Shown one piece after another: positions 35,147 through 42,866 of a stretch of DNA of 64,000 nucleotides. The stretch spans positions 1 to 64,000 of the forward strand of contig JBAZKW010000007.1 in the NCBI GenBank assembly GCA_041650595.1. Direction: 5' to 3'. A program made the translations under genes and the position numbers. This stretch comes from CALFCX01 sp041650595 (lineage in GTDB: Bacteria > Margulisbacteria > WOR-1 > JAKLHX01). The notes beneath the pieces are model-generated. The model saw only the letters and a program-made list of their open reading frames with translations, ran no database searches and was not told the origin of the DNA. Positions within the stretch are counted from its first letter, which is position 1, and every line of letters begins with the position of its first letter.

Positions 35147-35270
35147 GAGCTGAAGCGCTGAAGATCTGAAGAGCTGAAGGATTGCAAATTGCGATATAAC
35201 TTTATGCTTTTCTAAAGAAAATTTATATTTTTTCCTGCTTCAGCACTTCAGCGCTTCAGAACTTCAGCAC
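35147..35270. repeat. CTGAAG-rich inverted repeat
   Basis: The left arm (35147-35180) repeats GCTGAAG/CTGAAGA units; the right arm (35234-35270) carries the complementary CTTCAGCA/CTTCAGCG units. The AT-rich centre separates them by about 55 bases. It can form a long imperfect hairpin after barrel gene 3. Confidence 0.85.
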
Positions 35271-35277
35271 TTTCCTA

Positions 35278-35306
35278 TTGACAAATCCTTAACATTTGTA
35301 TAACAT
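35278..35306 (+). promoter_or_regulatory. Promoter of barrel gene 4
   Basis: TTGACA (35278-35283), a 17-base spacer and TAACAT (35301-35306); an overlapping TATAAC gives a 15-base spacer. The layout matches that of the promoter at 33913. Confidence 0.65.
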
Positions 35307-35333
35307 TTGCACAAAAGGGGGTGAGAAAAGAAG

Positions 35334-35792
35334 ATGAAGAAAATATTATTAGCATTGGTAGGGGTCGTTCTTATGGCCTCGTTCGCAGCCGCTTCAGTGA
35401 GTGTTGGCGTTGATTCCGTAACTGGCGCAAATGCTTTGGCACTGCGTTATGATTTCACAAAAGAAATCTTTGGTAAGGTAGGGATCGGCTACAGCAACAT
35501 AACGGTAGGCGGGGGGTCAGTGAGTACGACGGCCTATGGTGCCCAGATAGGATACTTGCTTCCTGTTAAATTGGGCGGCGCGAAACCATTAGTTGCTGTA
35601 AACTACAGCAATGACGGAGCAAATCCTGCAGGTACAGTCATTTCTCTTAAATTGGGAGCTGAGATACAAGTTGCTGATGGAGTAATGCTGAGTGCAGGGA
35701 TAACTCCTTATGCGTCGGCTACGAATTCTGGGTATGATTCAGCTTTTGGGACCGGTGGCGGGTGGATGGCTTTCTACGCCAAGATTATGTAG
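35334..35792 (+). CDS. Small outer-membrane beta-barrel-like protein 4
   Basis: 152 residues. AAAGGGGGTGA lies upstream of the ATG. The signal peptide ends near SFAAA; the strands alternate (ALALRYDFTKEIFGKVGIGYSNITVGGGSV, KLGAEIQVADGVMLSAGITPYASA) and the protein ends in GGWMAFYAKIM. It resembles the other barrels in style rather than sequence. Monocistronic, between its own promoter and terminator. Confidence 0.75.
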   Translation: MKKILLALVGVVLMASFAAASVSVGVDSVTGANALALRYDFTKEIFGKVGIGYSNITVGGGSVSTTAYGAQIGYLLPVKLGGAKPLVAVNYSNDGANPAGTVISLKLGAEIQVADGVMLSAGITPYASATNSGYDSAFGTGGGWMAFYAKIM

Positions 35793-35820
35793 TAGAAAGT
35801 TTTAGTTCCTTGTCTTTTCT

Positions 35821-35854
35821 AAGCTCCTTCGGCTAGGACGAAGGAGCTTTTTTT
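35821..35854 (+). terminator. Rho-independent terminator after barrel gene 4
   Basis: AAGCTCCTTCG (35821-35831) pairs with CGAAGGAGCTT (35839-35849), followed by T-rich sequence. Confidence 0.92.
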
Positions 35855-35860
35855 ATCTGT

Positions 35861-35866
35861 TATAAT
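35861..35866 (+). promoter_or_regulatory. Extended -10 (TGT-TATAAT) of the mraY cluster
   Basis: TGTTATAAT, 7 bases before the mraY ATG, with no ribosome-binding site; this predicts a leaderless start of the mur operon. Confidence 0.65.
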
Positions 35867-35873
35867 TTAATAC

Positions 35874-36818
35874 ATGGCAGCTCTCATCTTCTTTCTTCTC
35901 TTTACGGCGCTTTTGTCCTTTGCAATATCCTGGGCAATTGTTTTTCTGTCCAAACTGCTTAAGGCTGGGCAAAGCATTCGTGAAGAAGGACCGGCCCTTC
36001 ACAAAATGAAAGCCGGAACTCCGACATTTGGCGGAATAGCTGTGATGCTTTCTTTCCTTATCGCGGTGCTTATCTTTGTGGACCTCGATGCCAAAACCCT
36101 AACTCTTGTTCTGACTGCGATAGGTTTTTCTCTTATAGGCCTTGCCGATGATCTTCTAAAAGTCACCTCCGGTAAAAATGAAGGCCTTTTGCCGGTGCAT
36201 AAGATGGGAGCACAGATCTTTCTTTCTTTGGTCTTTGGGACGGTACTGCTTCTGAATTTTCATGATATGACCGCATCCGGCTTATTGAAAACCCTGTATT
36301 TTGATCTGCCGTGGTTTTATCTTCCTTTAATAGCCTTTATGATGGTCGGCTTTTCTAATGCGACAAATCTTACCGACGGATTGGACGGATTGCTTGGCGG
36401 TACGGCGTTAATAGCCTTTACATCTTTTGCGATATTATCTTATAATGCCGCTCAGTACGATGTGTTTGGCATGTGCCTGGCGATGATAGGCGCTCTTGCC
36501 GGTTTTCTTATCCTGAATTTTAATCCTGCAAAGATCTTTATGGGGGATGTCGGGTCTCTCGGGGCCGGGGCGCTTCTTGCAGGAGTAGCCGTGATATTGC
36601 ACAAAGAACTGTTGCTGGTGCTCATCGGCGGAATATTTGTGATCGAAACATTGTCAGTTATCGCACAGGTCACGTCTTATAAATTGTTCAAGAAACGGAT
36701 ATTTAAAATGAGCCCTTTGCATCACCATTTTGAATTGTCGGGTATGGGTGAGAGAAAAATTGTGTATATGTTTTGGGGGTTAGGGGCGGTATTGGGGATA
36801 TTGGGGGTAATATTGTAG
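35874..36818 (+). CDS. mraY: Phospho-N-acetylmuramoyl-pentapeptide-transferase MraY
   Basis: 314 residues, ten membrane helices. It moves phospho-MurNAc-pentapeptide onto undecaprenyl phosphate to form lipid I. Diagnostic motifs are LADDLLK (about 95-101), NLTDGLDGL (about 163-171), FMGDVGSLG (about 222-230) and SPLHHHFELSG (about 281-291). It heads a mur/fts cluster, mraY-murD-ftsW-murG-murC-murB; murF, ftsQ, ftsA and ftsZ are not here. Confidence 0.96.
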   Translation: MAALIFFLLFTALLSFAISWAIVFLSKLLKAGQSIREEGPALHKMKAGTPTFGGIAVMLSFLIAVLIFVDLDAKTLTLVLTAIGFSLIGLADDLLKVTSGKNEGLLPVHKMGAQIFLSLVFGTVLLLNFHDMTASGLLKTLYFDLPWFYLPLIAFMMVGFSNATNLTDGLDGLLGGTALIAFTSFAILSYNAAQYDVFGMCLAMIGALAGFLILNFNPAKIFMGDVGSLGAGALLAGVAVILHKELLLVLIGGIFVIETLSVIAQVTSYKLFKKRIFKMSPLHHHFELSGMGERKIVYMFWGLGAVLGILGVIL

Positions 36819-36819
36819 G

Positions 36820-36840
36820 GGGCGGGTTTTAAACCCGCCC
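36820..36840. repeat. GGGCGGGTTT hairpin between mraY and murD
   Basis: GGGCGGGTTT-T-AAACCCGCCC, a perfect 10-bp stem. It is followed by only a short A-rich stretch, no T-run, and resembles the hairpin at 22685. Confidence 0.7.
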
Positions 36841-36873
36841 GTACTCAAAAAATATTGAACGGCATTAATAATT

Positions 36874-38217
36874 ATGGATTTCAAAAATAAAAAGATTTGC
36901 ATAATCGGATACGGGAAAAGCGGCCGGGCGGCCGCGGAGAGATTGTTGTCCGCGGGGGCGATTGTGAAGGTGTCGGAGGCGCGACCCTCACCCCCAGCCC
37001 CTCTCCCAGGGGGAGAGGGGGGAATTCAATTTGAACACGGTGGGCACACAACGGATTTTTGTTGTGACGCGGATATGATCGTGGTCAGTCCCGGAGTGCA
37101 TTTGGATATTCCGGCGATAGAAGAAGCGATAAAAAGAGGAGTTCCTGTCATTTCGGAGATAGAGCTGGCATTTCAGTTCTTTTCCAAACCGGTGATCGCC
37201 GTCAGCGGGACCAACGGCAAGACGACTACTACAACTCTGATCGGGGAGATACTAAAAAATGCCGGACTCAGGGTGGCTGTTGCGGGAAATATCGGACTGC
37301 CTCTGGTGTCTATAGACGACAGCGGACTTGATTATATAGTAGCGGAAGTAAGCAGTTACCAACTTGAAACGATAGACAGATTCCGTCCGCATATTGCTGT
37401 TTTGCTAAATCTTACACCGGACCATATGGAGCGCTACAAGACCATGGAAGCCTATATCGCGGCAAAAAAACGGCTTTTTTTGAACCAGACTCCGGATGAT
37501 CTTTGTGTTTTCAACTTTGATGATCAGTTGGTCAGACAGTCAGTGGAAGACGTGGTTTCAAAAAAGATCCCTTTCAGCAGAAGTTGCGCTGTGGAAAACG
37601 GTTTTTTTGTGAACGAAGGTTTTGCCGTGCGTCTTGACGAACATATTATCGAAGCGGTCTTTAAGACCAAAGAGGTCAAAATTAAGGGGGATCACAATCT
37701 TGAAAACGCCCTTGCCGCCGCTTCTGTGGCGTTTTTGTGCGGAATATCGTCTGCGGATATAACAAAAACTCTCCGCGAATTTTCCGGTGTTGAACACAGG
37801 ATAGAATTTGTAAGGTCTTTGAACGGAGTTGATTTTTATAATGATTCCAAAGCGACAAATCCGGATTCTACGGTCGTAGCATTAAAGACACTGTCCAAAG
37901 GGAATAATATAGTCCTGATACTGGGTGGCAGAGATAAAGGTACCGATCTTGCGGATATGTGCGACAAAATAGTTCCTGCAGCCAAGGCTATAGTGCTGAT
38001 AGGAGAGGCAGCCGAAAGATTTGAATCGGAGCTCAAAAACCATGGTTTTCAAAATATCCGCAGAGCCCCGTCCATTGAGGATGCGGTAAAGCTGTCTTTT
38101 TCTTTGTCAGGACAAGGCGATGCAGTACTCTTGTCTCCGGCCTGCGCGAGCTTTGACATGTTCCGCGATTTTGAGCACAGAGGCCATGTTTTTAAGGAGA
38201 TTGTGAACAATCTATGA
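36874..38217 (+). CDS. murD: UDP-N-acetylmuramoyl-L-alanine--D-glutamate ligase
   Basis: 447 residues. The N-terminal Rossmann-like IIGYGKSGRAAAERLL (about 11-26), the ATP loop GTNGKTTTT (about 112-120) and later motifs YNDSKATNPDST and LGGRDKG identify MurD, which adds D-Glu to UDP-MurNAc-L-Ala. Residues about 38-50 (RPSPPAPLPGGEGG) replace part of the loop that normally links the first strands, and come from an in-frame REP-B repeat. The gene ends overlapping ftsW by 4 bases. Confidence 0.95.
   Translation: MDFKNKKICIIGYGKSGRAAAERLLSAGAIVKVSEARPSPPAPLPGGEGGIQFEHGGHTTDFCCDADMIVVSPGVHLDIPAIEEAIKRGVPVISEIELAFQFFSKPVIAVSGTNGKTTTTTLIGEILKNAGLRVAVAGNIGLPLVSIDDSGLDYIVAEVSSYQLETIDRFRPHIAVLLNLTPDHMERYKTMEAYIAAKKRLFLNQTPDDLCVFNFDDQLVRQSVEDVVSKKIPFSRSCAVENGFFVNEGFAVRLDEHIIEAVFKTKEVKIKGDHNLENALAAASVAFLCGISSADITKTLREFSGVEHRIEFVRSLNGVDFYNDSKATNPDSTVVALKTLSKGNNIVLILGGRDKGTDLADMCDKIVPAAKAIVLIGEAAERFESELKNHGFQNIRRAPSIEDAVKLSFSLSGQGDAVLLSPACASFDMFRDFEHRGHVFKEIVNNL
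36984..37022 (-). repeat. REP-B copy inside murD
   Basis: ACCCTCACCCCCAG followed by CCCCTCTC-CCAGGG-GGAGAGGGG; the reverse complement carries the CCCCTCTC hairpin and GGGGGTGAGGG end typical of REP-B. 39 bases, so exactly 13 codons. Confidence 0.85.
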
Positions 38218-39314
38218 ACGGAAGGCAAAAGCCGGACTATTTATTACTGTTTGGCGTGATCGCTCTGGTACTTTTCGGGTTCTTGATGGTGTTCAGCGCC
38301 ACGACCATGGAATCTCTTCAGTCCGGAGATCCTACCTATTACTTAAAAAAACAGTTCGTATACCTTATAATAGGGGCCCTGGCCCTATTTGCAGGATACA
38401 AAATCGAGTATCCCGTATATAGAAAATATTCCGCGGCGCTGCTTGGCATATCTGTTATGCTTTTGCTTCTGGTTTTTGTTCCGGTTTTTGGCAGATCTGC
38501 GGGAGGTGCTGCGCGCTGGATAGACCTTGGATTTTTTTCCTTTCAGCCTTCGGAAGTCGTAAAACTAGCCATCATATTGTATCTTGCCGATGCCCTGGCA
38601 AGAAAAGGAGACAAAATAACGTCTTTCTGGAAGGGAATATTTCCTTTGCTTTGCGTGGTAGGATTTTTTTGCGCGCTCATAATGGCGCAACCCGATCTTG
38701 GGACAGTGATCGTGATATTTATGACCTCTGTTTTGATGATGTTCCTTGCCGGAGCGAACTTCACTCATCTTTTGGTCCTAGTGCCGCCGGTAGTACTTGG
38801 GGTTCTTGCTCTGAGCTATACCAGCCCTTACAGGTGGAGAAGAATAATCGCTTTTATTGATCCCTGGAAAGACCCTCTTGGCACCGGATTTCACATGATA
38901 CAATCCCTGATCGCTATAGGATCGGGAGGCTTTTTTGGTTTTGGCCCGGGCAATAGCAGACAAAAATTCCTTTATCTTCCGGAACAGTATACGGATTTTA
39001 TTTTTGCGATAGTCTGTGAAGAGCTGGGATTTATAGGAGCTGTTTTTTTGATATTCCTGTTCATATTTTTTATCTCAAGGGCTATAAGGGTTTGCCGTTT
39101 TGCGCCGGACACCTTTTCAAGGCTTGTCGCAGGCGGACTTGCCGGATATATCGGTCTGCAGGCGCTTATAAATATGGGGGTTGCCACCGGTTCTTTGCCG
39201 ACTACGGGAATTCCTCTTCCTTTCATAAGTTACGGAGGGACTTCCCTTGTGATAACGCTTTTTGCGGTCGGCATAATCCTGAACATATCCACTTATCAAA
39301 GGCAGGAGAAATGA
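38214..39314 (+). CDS. ftsW: Peptidoglycan glycosyltransferase FtsW (SEDS family)
   Basis: 366 residues with about ten transmembrane helices. SEDS signatures: GFLMVFSATTMES near the N-terminus, AGGAARWIDLGFFSFQPSEVVKLA (about 97-120), the large periplasmic loop, EQYTDFIFAIVCEELGF (about 257-273) and TGIPLPFISYGGTSL near the end. SEDS proteins polymerise lipid II together with a class B PBP during division or elongation. Given its place between murD and murG, FtsW is preferred over RodA. It overlaps murG by 4 bases. Confidence 0.93.
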   Translation: MNGRQKPDYLLLFGVIALVLFGFLMVFSATTMESLQSGDPTYYLKKQFVYLIIGALALFAGYKIEYPVYRKYSAALLGISVMLLLLVFVPVFGRSAGGAARWIDLGFFSFQPSEVVKLAIILYLADALARKGDKITSFWKGIFPLLCVVGFFCALIMAQPDLGTVIVIFMTSVLMMFLAGANFTHLLVLVPPVVLGVLALSYTSPYRWRRIIAFIDPWKDPLGTGFHMIQSLIAIGSGGFFGFGPGNSRQKFLYLPEQYTDFIFAIVCEELGFIGAVFLIFLFIFFISRAIRVCRFAPDTFSRLVAGGLAGYIGLQALINMGVATGSLPTTGIPLPFISYGGTSLVITLFAVGIILNISTYQRQEK

Positions 39315-40387
39315 AGAAAAATACCGGCAAGATCAAAGTAGTATTTTGTGCGGGAGGTACCGGCGGCCATATATATCCGGCTATAGCGGTCGCGGATCGG
39401 CTGAAGTGTGGCAACCGGTTAAATGAAATAATATTCTTTGTTTCCGGCAGGAATGTGGAAAGGTCTGTCTTTTTGGAGAAAAGCTTCACTTTGAAAGAGA
39501 TTTCCTCAGCCGACTCGAACGAACTTTTTTCTTTAAGAGCTGGCTCTGCGATCCTTTCTCTTGTCAGAGGATATGTTGTCTCGTTGTTTGAGCTGATAAA
39601 AGACCGTCCTGACATCATGGTTTCTATGGGGGGCTACTCAAGCATTCCTTCTGTCCTGGCAGGTTATATGCTTCGGATACCCATATTACTTCACGAGCAG
39701 AATGCTCTTCCCGGAAAAGCAAACAGGTTTCTTTTGAAATTCGCAAAAAAGATAGCTCTTTCCTTCGAAAGAAGCGCTGACTATTTCCCTCGGAATAAAA
39801 TTAGGATCACGGGGAATCCCGTACGCGAAGAGATCCTTTCTGCGGAGGCGCGCCAGAGGCCGGACGGCAAGTTTTCTTTGCTCGTTATGGGTGGCAGTCA
39901 AGGCTCTGCGGCTTTGAACAAAGCTGTTGTAGAGATGCTGTCCATGATAGACTGGCAAAAAACCAACATTGGACGCATTGTGCATATAACGGGCCAAAAA
40001 GTGTCGACTAATAATGCGGGGATGGAATACACCTCGCTTCCGTATGCGGACCGGATCTGGGAACTTTTATCTTCATGTGATCTGGTCATAAGCAGGGCCG
40101 GAGCGACAGCTATAGCCGAGATCACTGTGAGAGCGCTTCCTAGCGTGCTCATCCCGTATCCTTATGCCGCCGAAAAGCACCAGGACATAAACGCCTGGGT
40201 GCTGGAAGAAGCCGGCGCCGCGACAGTTCTTAGCCAGGACAAGTTGTCCGGCAGGACATTGCTCGATATAATAAACTCATTACTTGAAAGCGGGGAAAAG
40301 CTGGAACATATGTCCCTTATGAGCGGCCGGCTTTCAAAGCCGGATGCCGCACAAAATCTGGTAGGATTGATCTATGAAACAATTTGA
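39311..40387 (+). CDS. murG: UDP-GlcNAc:lipid I N-acetylglucosaminyltransferase MurG
   Basis: 358 residues from the ATG overlapping the ftsW stop; the longer frame back to 39092 lies wholly within ftsW. The glycine-rich AGGTGGHIYPAIAVAD (about 14-29), HEQNALPGKANRFL (about 129-142), the central GGSQGSAALNKAV (about 195-207) and SRAGATAIAE (about 255-264) identify MurG, which converts lipid I to lipid II on the cytoplasmic membrane face. AGGAGAA precedes the ATG. Confidence 0.95.
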   Translation: MKKNTGKIKVVFCAGGTGGHIYPAIAVADRLKCGNRLNEIIFFVSGRNVERSVFLEKSFTLKEISSADSNELFSLRAGSAILSLVRGYVVSLFELIKDRPDIMVSMGGYSSIPSVLAGYMLRIPILLHEQNALPGKANRFLLKFAKKIALSFERSADYFPRNKIRITGNPVREEILSAEARQRPDGKFSLLVMGGSQGSAALNKAVVEMLSMIDWQKTNIGRIVHITGQKVSTNNAGMEYTSLPYADRIWELLSSCDLVISRAGATAIAEITVRALPSVLIPYPYAAEKHQDINAWVLEEAGAATVLSQDKLSGRTLLDIINSLLESGEKLEHMSLMSGRLSKPDAAQNLVGLIYETI

Positions 40388-41795
40388 TATTTCCAGGGCA
40401 AAAAACATCCACCTGATGGGTATCGGCGGCTGCGGAGTGGGAGCCATCGCAAAAATACTGCTGGAGATGGGCCGCAAAGTCTCAGGGTCAGATATCAAGG
40501 AAAGCGCCAATACCATAAGGCTAAAGGAAATGGGGGTGCACATTTTTTTTGGGCATGCCGCTTCCAATGTGAGGGAAGCCGACATTGTTGTTTATTCTTC
40601 TGCTATCCACAGCGACAATCCTGAACTCTTGGAAGCTAAGGCACGCCAGATAAAGTGTATACCCAGAGCGGAAATGCTTTCGTGGATACTTGCACAGTCA
40701 AAGATCCCAATAGCTATAGCCGGAACCCACGGCAAGACGACCACAACTTCTATGATGTCGCTTGTATTTGATAAGTGCGATCTTAACCCGACTTTTTTAA
40801 TAGGAGGCGAGTCCACGGATATCGGGGGCAATGCACGCCTGGGCAACGGCAAATATTCGATTGCCGAGGCTGATGAAAGCGACGGTTCTTTCCTTTTTCT
40901 GCGCCCCAAAATAAGCGTAATAACCAATATCGAAGCGGACCATCTTGATCATTTTGGCGATATAGGCAAGATCAAAGAGACATTTTTGGAATTTGCAAAC
41001 CTTCTGCCAAAAGGGGGGTCTCTTGTCCTGTGCTGCGACGATCCCGAAAATATGGACATGATAAAAAAACTGGAAACACAGGCTGATGTGATCACATACG
41101 GCTTTAGTGAGCAGGCGATGTTCCGTGCAAGAAATGTCACATACGGGGAGTCCAGCATCAGGTTCGAAGTCCTGAAAAAAGGCAAACTTCTCGGAGATGT
41201 AAAATTGAACATTCCTGGTACCCACAATGCAGCCAATGCACTTGCCGCCATAGCCGTCGGTATCGGCGAAGGCCTTGATTTTATGAGCATAAACACAGCT
41301 CTAAGATGTTTTACCGGGGTCAGGCGCCGCTTTCAGCTTATAGGCAGGGTCTCGGGCATCCTTATTTACGACGATTACGGACACCATCCGACCGAGATAG
41401 CTGCGACCCTTAAAGCCGCCAGGCAGGGCTGGTCGGCCATAAAGAGGATCATCTGCGTTTTTCAGCCTCACCGGTTCAGCCGGACGATGCATCTGCGGGA
41501 AGCTTTTGGATCGTGTTTTAAGGATGCAGACCTCGTAGTCCTGACAGATATTTACTCCGCCGGAGAAGAACCCATTTCGGGGATATCAGGGGATACTATT
41601 TTGGACGAGGTCCTAAAGCACAAAGAAGATAGTGTCGTTTACATACCCAAAAAACAGGATATCTCGAACTATCTTGTGGACAATGCCAAACCCGGAGACC
41701 TTATAATAACCATGGGCGCCGGCGATCTGAATATCGTCGGAAAAGAAGTATACAGCAGATTAAGGGAGAAACATAAAAATGAAAGAATTATATGA
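40374..41795 (+). CDS. murC: UDP-N-acetylmuramate--L-alanine ligase
   Basis: 473 residues. NIHLMGIGGCGVGAIAKILLEMG (about 11-33), GTHGKTTTT (about 116-124), EADESDGSFL (about 165-174), EADHLDHFG and DDYGHHPTEI (about 326-335) are the Mur ligase motifs specific to MurC. It adds the first amino acid to UDP-MurNAc. It overlaps murG by 14 bases and murB by 17. Confidence 0.96.
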   Translation: MKQFDISRAKNIHLMGIGGCGVGAIAKILLEMGRKVSGSDIKESANTIRLKEMGVHIFFGHAASNVREADIVVYSSAIHSDNPELLEAKARQIKCIPRAEMLSWILAQSKIPIAIAGTHGKTTTTSMMSLVFDKCDLNPTFLIGGESTDIGGNARLGNGKYSIAEADESDGSFLFLRPKISVITNIEADHLDHFGDIGKIKETFLEFANLLPKGGSLVLCCDDPENMDMIKKLETQADVITYGFSEQAMFRARNVTYGESSIRFEVLKKGKLLGDVKLNIPGTHNAANALAAIAVGIGEGLDFMSINTALRCFTGVRRRFQLIGRVSGILIYDDYGHHPTEIAATLKAARQGWSAIKRIICVFQPHRFSRTMHLREAFGSCFKDADLVVLTDIYSAGEEPISGISGDTILDEVLKHKEDSVVYIPKKQDISNYLVDNAKPGDLIITMGAGDLNIVGKEVYSRLREKHKNERII

Positions 41796-42702
41796 TAAGC
41801 TGTCGGCCATCGTCAAGAAGGGATCGTTCTTAAATGAGCCGATGTCCAAACACACAACTTTTAAGATCGGCGGCCCAGCCGATCTTTTGATAATACCCCG
41901 CAACATAGAAGACTTGAAAAAGGTCCTTTCCGAGATCTCCATTGCCAAAATTCCGTATTTGATCATGGGCAACGGATCAAACCTGCTTGTGTCTGATGCG
42001 GGCATAAGGGGAGTAGTTATCAAAATCTGCGGCGCCATGGACAAGATCAAAATTGACGGCACAACCGTAAAAGCTCAGGCAGGCGCTTATCTTGGCAAAC
42101 TGCAAAGCGTGTGCGCAAAAAAGGGGCTATCCGGGTTTCAGTTTTTTTCGGGAATACCGTCGACCGTCGGAGGCGCAATCGCGATGAACGCCGGTTCCTG
42201 GGGCGGAACGATATCTTTATTTCTTAAAAATGTTACGACCCTCACAAAAAATGCCAAAGTGATGGAGCTGGAAAAAGCAGACTGCGGATTTTCTTACAGG
42301 AGCAGTAATATCCTCAAGTACGGCTCCATAGTCCTCGAAGCGGAATTCGAACTTGAAAAACGCGATCCCTCGCTTATCCTGGCCGCGCAAAAGGAGATTT
42401 TAAAGCTCAAAGCTTCATCCCAGCCGCTTGATCATCCGAGTGCCGGCTGCGTTTTTAAAAATCCACCTGCCTGCCGGCAGGCAGGCGGCAAAGAGACCGC
42501 CGGCAAGATCATCGAACAAGCCGGTCTGAAAGGTGAAAAGATCGGTGACGCGCAGATTTCGGATGTCCACGCGAACTTTATCATCAATACCGGCAATGCC
42601 AGCGCAGATGATGTGATGGGCCTTATAAACAGGATAAAGAAAGTTGTCCTTGAGAAGACGGGTATTTCTTTGGAGCTGGAGATTAAAACTGTAGGTTTTT
42701 GA
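41779..42702 (+). CDS. murB: UDP-N-acetylenolpyruvoylglucosamine reductase
   Basis: 307 residues, type II MurB. The FAD-binding region has TFKIGGPADLLIIP (about 28-41), GNGSNLLVSDAG (about 62-73) and GIPSTVGGAIAMNAGSWGG (about 125-143). The catalytic-base stretch reads SAGCVFKNP, with Cys where Ser is common. Directly after it, the residues PACRQAGG (about 230-237) are a translated PAL palindrome inserted without breaking the frame. MurB reduces the enolpyruvyl group made by MurA to give UDP-MurNAc. Last gene of the cluster; an unrelated restriction-modification island follows. Confidence 0.95.
   Translation: MKELYDKLSAIVKKGSFLNEPMSKHTTFKIGGPADLLIIPRNIEDLKKVLSEISIAKIPYLIMGNGSNLLVSDAGIRGVVIKICGAMDKIKIDGTTVKAQAGAYLGKLQSVCAKKGLSGFQFFSGIPSTVGGAIAMNAGSWGGTISLFLKNVTTLTKNAKVMELEKADCGFSYRSSNILKYGSIVLEAEFELEKRDPSLILAAQKEILKLKASSQPLDHPSAGCVFKNPPACRQAGGKETAGKIIEQAGLKGEKIGDAQISDVHANFIINTGNASADDVMGLINRIKKVVLEKTGISLELEIKTVGF
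42466..42485. repeat. PAL palindrome inside murB
   Basis: The perfect 20-base palindrome, identical to those at 9693, 13073 and 55565, within the murB reading frame. Confidence 0.95.
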
Positions 42703-42866
42703 GTCCCTGGTCTTCGATTGCCTGTAATGATCTAACAACAATTGAATAGAGATTTGTTCCGTGTTAGGATAAAGAACCATTTAGTTCTAAAAGTTGAGGT
42801 GGATGTAAGAATGAGCCCATCATTGGAACGACGTTGAAAATAGTAGATTATATGTAAGTAACACGG

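Noticed and set aside
42703..42866. A small controller gene upstream of the methyltransferase
   Set aside because: The only candidate reading is about eight codons (an ATG near 42811) with no helix-turn-helix, so no C protein can be claimed.
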